Assembly (NCBI RefSeq): GCF_001427875.1
Contig: NZ_LMHK01000003.1
Coordinates: 124,001 to 188,000, forward strand
Reading direction: 5' to 3'
DNA length: 64,000 bases
Source of the DNA: Devosia sp. Root685
GTDB taxonomy: Bacteria; Pseudomonadota; Alphaproteobacteria; Rhizobiales; Devosiaceae
The notes under the pieces are model-generated. The model was not told where the DNA came from, made no database searches, and saw only the letters and a list, made by a program, of their open reading frames with translations. Below, in pieces: positions 44,227 through 52,087 of the stretch. Every line of letters starts with the position of its first letter. Position 1 is the stretch's first letter. The translations under genes were made by a program, and so were the position numbers.

Positions 44227-44251
44227 GGTAACTGTCTTCTCCCTGACTGAC

Positions 44252-44283
44252 TGGGCGGTGGTTCACTCCATCGCCCATTTTCT
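44252..44283 (+). terminator. Rho-independent terminator of the peroxiredoxin gene
   Basis: TGGGCGGTGG (44252-44261) pairs with CCATCGCCCA (44268-44277) with one G-T pair, around TTCACT. TTTTCTTT follows. Confidence 0.75.
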
Positions 44284-44637
44284 TTGCCGCAATTGCCGTT
44301 TTGCGCTGCCCAAATTGGCCGCAATCATTGTTCGTATTTTCTGAAAAGGCCGGATTTCTCGTTATTCACAGGCTTGACTGGCCGAAATCCGGGGCTTTCG
44401 GCCAGATTTCGGGAACCGTTGCCTCATGGCCACAGCGAACAAAGTGGTTTCCTGATTCTTACCGATCTCGGTTAGCAGGGCGCTAATTCGGCAATTCTTG
44501 AGATTCAGTTTCTAAGAATCGATCAAGACTGGCTGAATGGTTAATGAATTGATGCCGGCAAACCTGCGGCAATGAGGCAACACCGCACAATCCCGCGCGA
44601 TTTCGCCCTTAATCGTGCCGCGCGTCATCTTTAGGCA
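44284..44637 (+). promoter_or_regulatory. Intergenic region upstream of the RlpA-like gene
   Basis: A 354-base interval with no plausible gene. It holds an exact DnaA-box sequence TTATTCACA at 44362-44370 and a perfect 10-bp inverted repeat CTGGCCGAAA/TTTCGGCCAG (44378-44387, 44396-44405). The motif GGCCRGATTTC appears at 44348 and 44401 and a degenerate inverted form at 44380. There are three GANTC sites at 44454, 44502 and 44516. It looks like a dense regulatory region; no protein site can be assigned with confidence. Confidence 0.45.
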
Positions 44638-45024
44638 ATGCTCATCGATAACTTCAGTGAGCATAGACCATTGATCAGAAGAGCCGTTCTCGTCGCCGCA
44701 GCGGCGGCTGCCCTCGCACTTTCCTCCTCGGCAGCCTACGCCCAATGTGGTGGCGCTTCCTGGTATGGCCCCGGCTTCAACGGCAAGCGGGCTGCATCGG
44801 GTGAAATCTTCAACGAAAACGCCATGACGGCGGCGCATCGTTCTCTCCCCTTCGGCACCAAGGTTCAGGTCACCGACCAGAACTCGGGCAAGTCGATTGA
44901 AGTGGTCATCAATGATCGCGGGCCTTTCCACGGCAAGCGCATCATCGACCTTTCGAAAGCCGCGGCAACTGCTCTCGGCTTCCGCAATCGCGGCACGACC
45001 TCGGTCTGCCTCGATTCCATGTGA
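44638..45024 (+). CDS. RlpA-like double-psi beta-barrel protein
   Basis: A 128-residue secreted protein. A signal peptide (about 16-36, ending in AYA-Q) precedes a single double-psi beta-barrel with the RlpA signature: GGASWYGPGFNGKRAASGEIFNENAMTAAHRSLPFGTKVQVT, then VVINDRGPFHGKRIIDLSKAAATALGF. RlpA proteins are septal lytic transglycosylases acting on denuded glycan strands. No SPOR domain is present and there is no lipobox, so this is a short free periplasmic form, perhaps 128 residues from the ATG at 44638 or somewhat fewer from an internal start. A strong terminator follows. Confidence 0.85.
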   Translation: MLIDNFSEHRPLIRRAVLVAAAAAALALSSSAAYAQCGGASWYGPGFNGKRAASGEIFNENAMTAAHRSLPFGTKVQVTDQNSGKSIEVVINDRGPFHGKRIIDLSKAAATALGFRNRGTTSVCLDSM

Positions 45025-45044
45025 TCCCTTGCGATCTCCCAAGT

Positions 45045-45080
45045 AAAAGGCCGCCCCTTTGGGCGGCCTTTTGTATTTTT
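45045..45080 (+). terminator. Rho-independent terminator of the RlpA-like gene
   Basis: AAAAGGCCGCCC (45045-45056) pairs perfectly with GGGCGGCCTTTT (45061-45072) around CTTT, and TTTTGTATTTTT continues. It may serve both strands, as the aldo/keto reductase gene ends at 45085. Confidence 0.93.
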
Positions 45081-45084
45081 GCTC

Positions 45085-46080
45085 TCAGGCGTCGACGGGC
45101 TCGGCCCGCAATATGCCTGATATTTCGGCCATGACGGCGGCGGGCAGGGGGCCTTTTTCGAGCGCCCCGAGATTGTCCCGGACCTGCGCCTCGGTCTTGA
45201 AGCCGGGAATGGGCACGGTGTGCGGCGAGCGGGCAAGGTTCCAGCCCAGTGCGCCCTGCGCCACGGTTCTGCCGCCGGTCGTCAGCAGGTCACGCAGGGC
45301 CTCGACCACGGCGAGGGTTTCGGGCTTTGGTCTGCCATCGGCAAAGAACCGCACCCAGGAGTGGCCCGCCGCCCGCACATCGTCCTTGCCGAGGCGCGAA
45401 CTGGCAGAAAACTTGCCGCTCAGCATGCCCATGGCCAGCGGCGAGCGATTGAGGCTGGCAAGATCAGCCTCGGCACAGAGCGCCAGCATGTCCTTCCCGT
45501 CGCAGAGCACGCTCAGTTCCTGCTGTACGGCGGCAAAATGCGGATATTTGAGCATGCGGCGGGCAGAAGCCGCGTTGTCCGTGCTCCAGCCCCAGGCGCG
45601 GATGCGGCCTTTATCGACGAGACTTTCGAGCGCTTCGCCGGCGCGGTCGGCGGCGTCATCGCTGAGATCGCCGACATGGATCTGGTAGAGGTCGATATGG
45701 TCCATGCCGAGCCGTTTCAGCGATTTCCCCGAGGCCCAATCGATATAGCTCGGCGACACATCGGTCGCGACGAGAGCCTTGGCGCCCTCGTCATAGGTGA
45801 AGCCGAATTTTGTGGCGACAAAAACCTCGTCGCGCCGCCCTTTGAGCGCGCTGCCCAAAATGCTCTCGCTATGGCCGGTGCCATAGGCGTCGGCCGTGTC
45901 GAAAAGGCTGGCGCCGAGGTCAAGCGCCAGTTCGATCGAGCGCACCGATTGCGCGTCGTCGACCTGTCCCCAACCGTCATTGCGCCCATCGAGGGTAAAG
46001 TGACCGCCAATGGCCCAGCAGCCCATGCCCACGGCACCGACCTTTGGCCCATTGGGCCCGAGTTTGCGCTTGTCCATCAT
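45085..46080 (-). CDS. Aldo/keto reductase
   Basis: A 331-residue TIM-barrel oxidoreductase. ALDLGASLFDTADAYGTGHSESILG near 50-74 holds the catalytic Asp and Tyr. Lys is in VATKFGF near 88 and the His in DLYQIHVGD near 127. NADP(H) contacts are in the C-terminal PIPGFKTEAQVRDNLGAL. It is of the YajO/PdxI-like group; the substrate is unknown. AAGGAG lies seven bases before the ATG at 46080 (Met-Met start). The gene begins 2 bases after the DUF1127 gene, so the two form an operon facing away from a LysR regulator. Confidence 0.9.
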   Translation of the reverse strand: MMDKRKLGPNGPKVGAVGMGCWAIGGHFTLDGRNDGWGQVDDAQSVRSIELALDLGASLFDTADAYGTGHSESILGSALKGRRDEVFVATKFGFTYDEGAKALVATDVSPSYIDWASGKSLKRLGMDHIDLYQIHVGDLSDDAADRAGEALESLVDKGRIRAWGWSTDNAASARRMLKYPHFAAVQQELSVLCDGKDMLALCAEADLASLNRSPLAMGMLSGKFSASSRLGKDDVRAAGHSWVRFFADGRPKPETLAVVEALRDLLTTGGRTVAQGALGWNLARSPHTVPIPGFKTEAQVRDNLGALEKGPLPAAVMAEISGILRAEPVDA

Positions 46081-46082
46081 GG

Positions 46083-46241
46083 TCATGCTCCTTCGTCGGT
46101 TTGGGTGGCCACGAAGTCGGCAATGCCGCTGCGCTTTGTGCCGATATCGGCCAGCAGGCGGTCGTCGAGCAGGGAAAGCTGGCGGCGGGTGATATTGCGC
46201 AGATGCCAACGCCGCAGGCGGTTTCTGATGGGTTCAAACAT
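46083..46241 (-). CDS. DUF1127 small arginine-rich protein
   Basis: A 52-residue protein: RNRLRRWHLRNITRRQLSLLDDRLLADIG is the DUF1127 signature (YjiS-like). Small DUF1127 proteins in alphaproteobacteria influence RNA turnover and phosphate and carbon metabolism, sometimes by binding RNA. The ATG at 46241 follows GAGGAG. It is the first gene of a two-gene operon with the aldo/keto reductase, and divergent from a LysR gene 180 bases away. Confidence 0.85.
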   Translation of the reverse strand: MFEPIRNRLRRWHLRNITRRQLSLLDDRLLADIGTKRSGIADFVATQTDEGA

Positions 46242-46421
46242 GTCGTCTCCTCGAAATTTTGCGCAAAAACACCCCGGCGCCAGACTGGAATCCGGCGTTT
46301 CAAAACTGGTGCTTTCTGCAAAGGTTGGGACCGCTTCCGGCGATCCGATGAGGCGATAATTGCGCTTTCTCATACCCTTGCGCTACACTCGAGACTGCAA
46401 GGTTCTTTTCAGAAATGAAAA

Positions 46422-47294
46422 ATGGATTTCTCCTGGGATGATCTCCGGCTGTTTCTCGATGTGGCGCGGCTCGGTGGGCTGAGCGCTGCGACCGAGACCA
46501 CCGGCCTTTCGGCGGCGACCCTTGGCCGCCGCGTGACGGCGCTTGAGCGGCAGGTCGGCGAGCCGCTCTTTATGCGCAGCCAGACCGGCTATCGGCTGAC
46601 CCCGTCCGGGGAAGAATTGCTGCTGCGCGCCGAAGAGGTGGAAGCGGCCATGCTGTCGCTGAAACGCTGGAAGGAAGGCGCCATCGGCGAGCGGGTGGTG
46701 CGCGTTTCGGCCGGACCCTGGACCTCGGCATTCCTGGCCCGGCACATTGCAAAAATCTGGACGGCGGGGGATCGCTTTGCGCTCGAACTGGTGACCGCCA
46801 GCCAAAAAGTCGATATCGGCCGGCGGCACGCCGATATCGGCATCCGCAACCAGCGCCCGACCGAGCAGTGGCTGGCCGGGCGGCTGGTGGGAAAAGTCGC
46901 CTATGGGCTTTATGCGCGGCCCGAGCTGATCAGCGGGGTGGCGGCCGGTTATTTCGTCGGTGTCGCTGGCGAGGGTGGCCAGACCCACTCGGCCCGCTGG
47001 CTGCATGCGCGGCATGGCGATCGTATCGCGACGCGCGGCAATGACGCCATGAGCGTCTTGGAACTGGTGGCGGCCGGCGCCGGCATGTCGGTCTTTCCCT
47101 GCTTTGTCGGCGACAGCGATCCGCGGGTCGATCGCATGGCCGGCACCATTCCCGAGCTTGAAACCGATCAATGGCTGGTCTGTCACCACGAGGAGCGGCA
47201 CACCCCCGCCGTGCGCGCCGTCACCGAGCGCATCGCCGCGCTGATGCACGAAAACGCGCCGCTGTTTCGCGGGGAAAAGCCGCTGCACGCATAA
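46422..47294 (+). CDS. LysR family transcriptional regulator
   Basis: A 290-residue regulator. A winged HTH is at about 1-60 (WDDLRLFLDVARLGGLSAA..TGLSAATLGRRVTALERQVG), followed by a LysR substrate domain with a truncated middle. It resembles the GcvA/CrgA-like subgroup that begins FSWDDLRLFL. It is divergent from the DUF1127-aldo/keto reductase operon, the likely target by the usual LysR arrangement. A different subgroup from the LysR at 16.7 kb. Confidence 0.9.
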   Translation: MDFSWDDLRLFLDVARLGGLSAATETTGLSAATLGRRVTALERQVGEPLFMRSQTGYRLTPSGEELLLRAEEVEAAMLSLKRWKEGAIGERVVRVSAGPWTSAFLARHIAKIWTAGDRFALELVTASQKVDIGRRHADIGIRNQRPTEQWLAGRLVGKVAYGLYARPELISGVAAGYFVGVAGEGGQTHSARWLHARHGDRIATRGNDAMSVLELVAAGAGMSVFPCFVGDSDPRVDRMAGTIPELETDQWLVCHHEERHTPAVRAVTERIAALMHENAPLFRGEKPLHA

Positions 47295-47374
47295 AACCCA
47301 ACCGATCCGTTAGGTCCGCGTTAGGGGCTTGGGCCTAGCATTCGCACCGGGAATGCAGCAGGGACAGCGGTGCT

Positions 47375-47947
47375 ATGAAGGCATACGCCTATGTCGTCGG
47401 GCCTCAGGACAAGGCCTGGCAGACGCTTTTCGACATGGCCGGCGCTCTCGGCTTTGCCGGCGTCTCGGACTTTCGCGGCCTCAATCAGGTGGAGCAGCAG
47501 GCAGGCGAGACGCCGGTCTGCTATTTTCTGTTTTCGGCCGCCGTAGACCTGAGCGCGCTTCGTCCCGTTGCCGACGCCATCCGCTTCTCGGCTTCGCGTG
47601 CCATTCGCTTTTCGCCCATGGTCTATTGCGCCGAGGACCCGTCGGTCGAAACCACCATGGCCTGCATCAATATGGGCTTTGACGACATCGTGGCTCTGCC
47701 GCAGTCGCAGCCGAAACTGCGCCAGCGCCTCGCCCGGCAGATCGGCCACAGCCTGGTCTTTTACGAGACCGCGGGCTATTTCGGTCCCGACCGGCGTAAC
47801 CGCGTCGCGGCGCTTGAACCAAACCCTTCGATGACGCGTGTCGGCGGCCCGTTCCGGCGGCTCGAAATCGTGCGCAATCTGCTCGATGGCGTTTCCGTCC
47901 TGCGCGACGAATTCACCGATGTGGCAGCAATGCAAACGTTGCAATAA
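47375..47947 (+). CDS. Conserved hypothetical protein, possible receiver-like fold
   Basis: A 190-residue soluble protein with no signal peptide or membrane helix. I do not recognise a family. The first 125 residues alternate strands and helices (AYAYVVGPQDKAWQTLF, PVCYFLFSAAVD, RFSPMVYCAEDPSVETTMACINMGFDDIVALP). The segment MGFDDIVALP resembles the GA-x-DY-hxKP end of a response-regulator receiver domain, but no phosphoacceptor Asp is evident. The C-terminal part has YFGPDRRNRV and an amphipathic helix. It stands alone between a LysR gene and the MFS array. Confidence 0.7.
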   Translation: MKAYAYVVGPQDKAWQTLFDMAGALGFAGVSDFRGLNQVEQQAGETPVCYFLFSAAVDLSALRPVADAIRFSASRAIRFSPMVYCAEDPSVETTMACINMGFDDIVALPQSQPKLRQRLARQIGHSLVFYETAGYFGPDRRNRVAALEPNPSMTRVGGPFRRLEIVRNLLDGVSVLRDEFTDVAAMQTLQ

Positions 47948-48036
47948 ACTCTATTGGGGCAGGCGCGCCCCCATTTCACTGCGCCGTGAAATGCCCTAAC
48001 GTCGCGCCGGTCTGATTTTTAGAGCATTTTCCTGTC

Positions 48037-49209
48037 ATGCGATTCGGCATTGCGTTGCCGCCCCAGATCAAGGTCTTTGGGGCGTTTTTCATTTATTCCT
48101 TTGCCATGGGCAGCATTTTCCCGCGCCTGCCCGATATTCAGACCGCCATGGGCGTGCGTGAAGGCGCGTTGGGCCTGGCGCTGATCGGCTCGGCCGTCGG
48201 CACGCTGATCTCGCTGACATTTGCCGGCCGTATCGTCGAAACCATCGGCTATCGCCGCGTGCTCCTGACCGCCATTCCGCTGCTCTCGGCGCTTTATGCG
48301 CTGGCAAGCTGGGCGCAGACCCCTCTCACTTTCTTCCTGCTCTTGCTGCCTGTCGGTCTTACGATTGGCGCCATCGAAGTCATCATCAATGTCGAGGCCG
48401 ATCGCGTCGAACACGCCATCGGCCGCCGCATCATGAGCCGCGCCCATGCCTTCTGGAGCCTTGGCTTTTTCGCCGCCGGCATCGTCGGCTCCTTCATTGC
48501 CCAGTCTGGGCTCGAAGTGCACTACCATCTGATGATCATGGTCCCCGTCATCATCGTCGCGACCCTCCTCATCCTCGGGCGGTTCGAGCCGGCAGCCCAC
48601 CGCGCCGGCACCAGCACCGATGAAGCGCCGCGCTTTGCCCGCCCCACGGCCACCGTCATGGCCCTTGTCGGCGTGTGCCTTTCGGCCATGTTGATGGAAG
48701 GCGCGGGGATCGACTGGTCGGCCATCTATATGCGCGATCTCTTCAATGCCGAACCCTTCTGGGCGGGCCTTGCCGTGGCGACCGTTGCCGGTTCGCAGGG
48801 CGTGGCGCGCTTTTTTGCCGATGGCTTTGTCGAGCGCTTCAGCCCGGTGCTCGTGGCGCGCGTGCTGCTCACCATTTTGGGCGTGGGCGTGCTGCTGGCT
48901 TTCTTCGCCCCGGCCGCTTGGGTGGCCTATCTCGGCTTTGCCCTGATCGGCGTCGGCTCCTCGGCGCTGTTCCCGCTCGCCATGTCGGCTGCAGCGCAGC
49001 AGACCGATCGTCCGGCGGCGGTCAATGTGGCCGCCCTGGCACAATTCTCCTTCACCGCTTTCCTCCTGGGACCGCCGCTCCTCGGCTTTATCGGCGAGCA
49101 TTTTGGCATCCAGTGGGTGTTCGGCGTCGGCATTCCGCTGGTGCTGCTCGGCTTTACCACGGCCCATGTCCTGGCGCCCAAACCTGTCCTGCTTGAGGCC
49201 ACCTCATGA
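48037..49209 (+). CDS. MFS transporter 1 of the tandem array (YbjJ-like)
   Basis: A 390-residue, 12-helix major facilitator. Signature segments shared with the next three transporters are RLPDIQTAMGVREGALGLALIG near 28-50, RIMSRAHAFWSLGFF near 130, and EGAGIDWSAIYMRDLF near 222-237. AQQTDRPAAVNVAALAQFSF lies near 322. The pattern is that of the YbjJ-like MFS group, which has no proven substrate. It overlaps transporter 2 by 4 bases (ATGA), so the two are translationally coupled. Confidence 0.9.
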   Translation: MRFGIALPPQIKVFGAFFIYSFAMGSIFPRLPDIQTAMGVREGALGLALIGSAVGTLISLTFAGRIVETIGYRRVLLTAIPLLSALYALASWAQTPLTFFLLLLPVGLTIGAIEVIINVEADRVEHAIGRRIMSRAHAFWSLGFFAAGIVGSFIAQSGLEVHYHLMIMVPVIIVATLLILGRFEPAAHRAGTSTDEAPRFARPTATVMALVGVCLSAMLMEGAGIDWSAIYMRDLFNAEPFWAGLAVATVAGSQGVARFFADGFVERFSPVLVARVLLTILGVGVLLAFFAPAAWVAYLGFALIGVGSSALFPLAMSAAAQQTDRPAAVNVAALAQFSFTAFLLGPPLLGFIGEHFGIQWVFGVGIPLVLLGFTTAHVLAPKPVLLEATS

Positions 49210-50387
49210 TTGCCGCTCAACACCGTATCTATGCCAGCTTCTTCCTGTTTGCCGTGACCACGGGTGCGCTGATGGCGCGCCTGCCCGATATCCAGACCCA
49301 TCTCGGCATTTCCGAAGGCCAGCTTGGCCTGACCATGATCGGCATGGCCATCGGCTCGCTGATCGCCCTCACCTTCGGGCCGCCCCTGATCGAAAAGCTC
49401 GGCTTCCGCAAGACCGCTCTGCTCACCGTGCTCGGCCCCGCGCTGCTCTTCGCCACCATTCCCTGGCTGCCGGTGGCGCCGGCCATGTTCGGCGTGCTGT
49501 TTTTTGCCGGGCTTCTGGCCGGGGCGCTCGAAATCAATCTCAATGTCGAAATCGACCGGCTGGAAATTCAAACCGGTCAGCGCTTCATGAACCGCGCCCA
49601 TGGTTTTTGGAGCGTCGGCTTCTTCGTCACCGCGCTTTTCGGCGCCATGATCCGCCAGTCGGGCCTTTCGGCTGGCTGGCATCTGGGCATCATTGCCATC
49701 ATCGTCGTGGCCGTGGGCGGCTTCCTGCTGATCTCGGCCACCGAAGCGCCCAAGCCGGCAAAGGTCGAGGGCCAGAGCCATGGCTTCGCTTTCCCCAATC
49801 TCGGCCTACTGCCGCTCTGCCTCATCGGCTTTGCCGCTTTCCTCGTCGAAGGCGCCGGTATCGACTGGTCGGCAATCTACATGCGCAATGTCTTTGCCGT
49901 GGAGCCGTTTATCGGCGGCATGGGCCTGACGCTTTTTGCCTTCTTCATGGCGGCGATGCGTCTTTCCGCCGACCCCATCGTCGCCCGCTTCGGCCCGCGC
50001 AACGTCGCCATGGTCATGCTGACTGCGGCAAGTTTTGGCGCTCTCCTCGTCGGCACGGCGCCGACCGCGGAACTGGCCTTGCTTGGCTTTGCGCTGATGG
50101 GCGCCGGTTGCTCGGCGGTCTATCCGCTGGCGGTTTCCGCCGCCGCGCAGCGCACCGATCGCCCAGCGGCAGTCAATGTGGCGGCTATCGGCCAGGTTAG
50201 CTTCGTGGTGTTCTTCCTCGCCCCACCGCTGCTCGGTTTCGTCGCCGAATTTTTGGGCATCCGCTGGTCCTATCTCATCTGCCTGCCGCTGCTGCTCGCC
50301 GGCCTTTGGGCCTCGAGCTTTGCCCTTGGCACCAAAAAGGTCGATACGCCACACGGCATGCCGCCCGAGCCGACGCCGCTCGGCTGA
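49206..50387 (+). CDS. MFS transporter 2 of the tandem array (YbjJ-like)
   Basis: A 393-residue, 12-helix protein. It has RLPDIQTHLGISEGQLGLTMIG near 22-45, RFMNRAHGFWSVGFF near 123, EGAGIDWSAIYMRNVF near 217 and AAQRTDRPAAVNVAAIGQVSFVVFFLAPPLLGF near 315-347. It is clearly paralogous to the transporters on either side. Its start overlaps the end of transporter 1; 74 bases separate it from transporter 3. Substrate unknown. Confidence 0.9.
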   Translation: MIAAQHRIYASFFLFAVTTGALMARLPDIQTHLGISEGQLGLTMIGMAIGSLIALTFGPPLIEKLGFRKTALLTVLGPALLFATIPWLPVAPAMFGVLFFAGLLAGALEINLNVEIDRLEIQTGQRFMNRAHGFWSVGFFVTALFGAMIRQSGLSAGWHLGIIAIIVVAVGGFLLISATEAPKPAKVEGQSHGFAFPNLGLLPLCLIGFAAFLVEGAGIDWSAIYMRNVFAVEPFIGGMGLTLFAFFMAAMRLSADPIVARFGPRNVAMVMLTAASFGALLVGTAPTAELALLGFALMGAGCSAVYPLAVSAAAQRTDRPAAVNVAAIGQVSFVVFFLAPPLLGFVAEFLGIRWSYLICLPLLLAGLWASSFALGTKKVDTPHGMPPEPTPLG

Positions 50388-50461
50388 CCGGCAAATAAAG
50401 ACGATTGCTGACGGGTTCTGACGCCGCAGGGCGCCAGAACTCTCGCAAGGAGATTTCTTTC

Positions 50462-51616
50462 ATGCGTCCGCACCACCGGATTTTCGGGGTCTTTTTCATT
50501 TTTGCCCTCTCGATGGGCGCCATGCTCTCGCGCCTGCCCGATCTGCAGCGTCAATTCGAGCTGACCGAGGGCCAACTGGGGCTGATGCTGATCGCCATGT
50601 CCTGCGGCGCTCTTGTCGGGCTCACCTTCTCCGGCCCCTTCATCGCCCGCTATCCGGCGCGAACCAGCGTTTTCGTCACCATCTTCCTCGCCTCGGCGCT
50701 CTATGCGCTGGTGCCGTTCATGCCGTCGGCGCTCTTTGTCGTGCCAGTGCTGTTTTTCGCCGGCATCTGCGCCGGCGCCGTCGAAATCGTCGTCAATCTC
50801 GAAGCCGACCGGCTCGAAGCCCAGCTTGGCTACGGCATCATGAGCCGCACCCATGGCATGTGGAGCCTCGGCTTTTTCGTCACCGCCCTCGTCAGTGCAG
50901 GCGTCCGCCAGGCCGGCGTGCCGGTGACGGTACATCTCGTGGCCGCGCTGATCGTCGTGGTCATCGCCGGCCTCGTCGTCTTCCGCGGCATCGAAAATGC
51001 GCCGCTGCGGCCTGATTCCCATGCCGGCGAAGCGCCGCGCATCGCTTTTCCGACCATGGGTCTTGCCGCGCTCTGCCTCATCGGGGCGGCGCCTCTCCTG
51101 GCGGAAGGCGCCGGCATCGACTGGTCTGCGATCTATATGCGCGACGTCTTCCACGTCGAGCCTTTCATCGGCGGGCTCAGCGTCACCGTTTTCTCGCTGG
51201 CCATGGCCGTTGCGCGCCTCACCATGGATGGCGTCGTCGATCGGTTCTCGCCGCGCGCGGTGGCGGCAACCTTACTGCTGATCGCCATTGCCGGGCTGGT
51301 GCTGGTCGCCACGGCGCCGCATGAATATGTGGCTCTGTTGGGCTTTGTGCTCACCGGCATTGGCTGCTCGGCGGTCTATCCGCTGGCCGTTTCGGCGGCG
51401 GCGCAACGCACCGATCGTCCCGCCTCGGTCAATGTCGCTTCGCTCGGGCAGATGACTTTTGTGGTCTTCTTCCTCGCCCCGCCTCTGCTGGGCCTCGTTG
51501 CCGAACAGTTCGGCATCCGCATGTCCTATTGGGTCGTGGTGCCGCTGCTGGTCGCTGCGCTCCTCGTCATCCGCGCTCTGCCGGCACGGAAATTTGCAGC
51601 GCTCGCCCATGGCTGA
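50462..51616 (+). CDS. MFS transporter 3 of the tandem array (YbjJ-like)
   Basis: A 384-residue, 12-helix protein, the closest in wording to transporter 2: RLPDLQRQFELTEGQLGLMLIA, GIMSRTHGMWSLGFFVTALV, EGAGIDWSAIYMRDVFHVEPFIGGL and AAQRTDRPASVNVASLGQMTFVVFFLAPPLLGL are all shared. AAGGAG precedes the ATG at 50462 at the right spacing, which decides it over the upstream in-frame start at 50405. Its last 8 bases overlap the start of mmcB in another frame. Substrate unknown. Confidence 0.9.
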   Translation: MRPHHRIFGVFFIFALSMGAMLSRLPDLQRQFELTEGQLGLMLIAMSCGALVGLTFSGPFIARYPARTSVFVTIFLASALYALVPFMPSALFVVPVLFFAGICAGAVEIVVNLEADRLEAQLGYGIMSRTHGMWSLGFFVTALVSAGVRQAGVPVTVHLVAALIVVVIAGLVVFRGIENAPLRPDSHAGEAPRIAFPTMGLAALCLIGAAPLLAEGAGIDWSAIYMRDVFHVEPFIGGLSVTVFSLAMAVARLTMDGVVDRFSPRAVAATLLLIAIAGLVLVATAPHEYVALLGFVLTGIGCSAVYPLAVSAAAQRTDRPASVNVASLGQMTFVVFFLAPPLLGLVAEQFGIRMSYWVVVPLLVAALLVIRALPARKFAALAHG

Positions 51617-52073
51617 AGACCTGCCGCCTATCGTCGATCTCCGGCAATCGGCTACGGCCCTGCGCGTGCAGCGCGGGGTCATGCGCATGCTGCGCGAGCG
51701 GCACGATATGGCGTGCTATGCCGAAGTGCCGCTCAGCAATGGGCGGCGCGCCGACGTTTTGGCCGTCGGGCCCAAGGGCGAGATTTGGATCATCGAGATC
51801 AAATCGAGCCTCATCGACTTTCAGGTCGATCGCAAATGGCCCGAATACCGCGAATTTTCCGACAAGTTCTTTTTTGCCAAACCGCCCGAGCTCGACGGAG
51901 AGATTTTTCCGCAAAGCGAGGGACTTATCGTTGCCGACGGGCATGATGGCGCCATTTTGCGCGATAGCCCCGATACCCCCCTTGCCCCCGCCCGCCGCAA
52001 GGCACTGATGCTCAAACTCGCCCGCCTCGGCGCCGACCGCATCCATGTGCTGATGGACCCCGGTCCCCATTGA
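51609..52073 (+). CDS. mmcB: MmcB family DNA repair protein
   Basis: A 154-residue PD-(D/E)xK nuclease-fold protein. The catalytic strand-helix reads ADVLAVGPKGEIWIIEIKSSLIDFQVDRKW (residues about 48-77; the E-x-K is in IIEIKSS). The C-terminal helix has RRKALMLKLARLGADRIH. MmcB is an alphaproteobacterial protein that in Caulobacter is SOS-controlled and helps survival of mitomycin C damage. The ATG at 51609 overlaps transporter 3 by 8 bases. No SOS box is seen inside the upstream coding sequence, so it may depend on the transporter transcript. Confidence 0.88.
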   Translation: MAEDLPPIVDLRQSATALRVQRGVMRMLRERHDMACYAEVPLSNGRRADVLAVGPKGEIWIIEIKSSLIDFQVDRKWPEYREFSDKFFFAKPPELDGEIFPQSEGLIVADGHDGAILRDSPDTPLAPARRKALMLKLARLGADRIHVLMDPGPH

Positions 52074-52087
52074 ACGTTTAGTAGATC

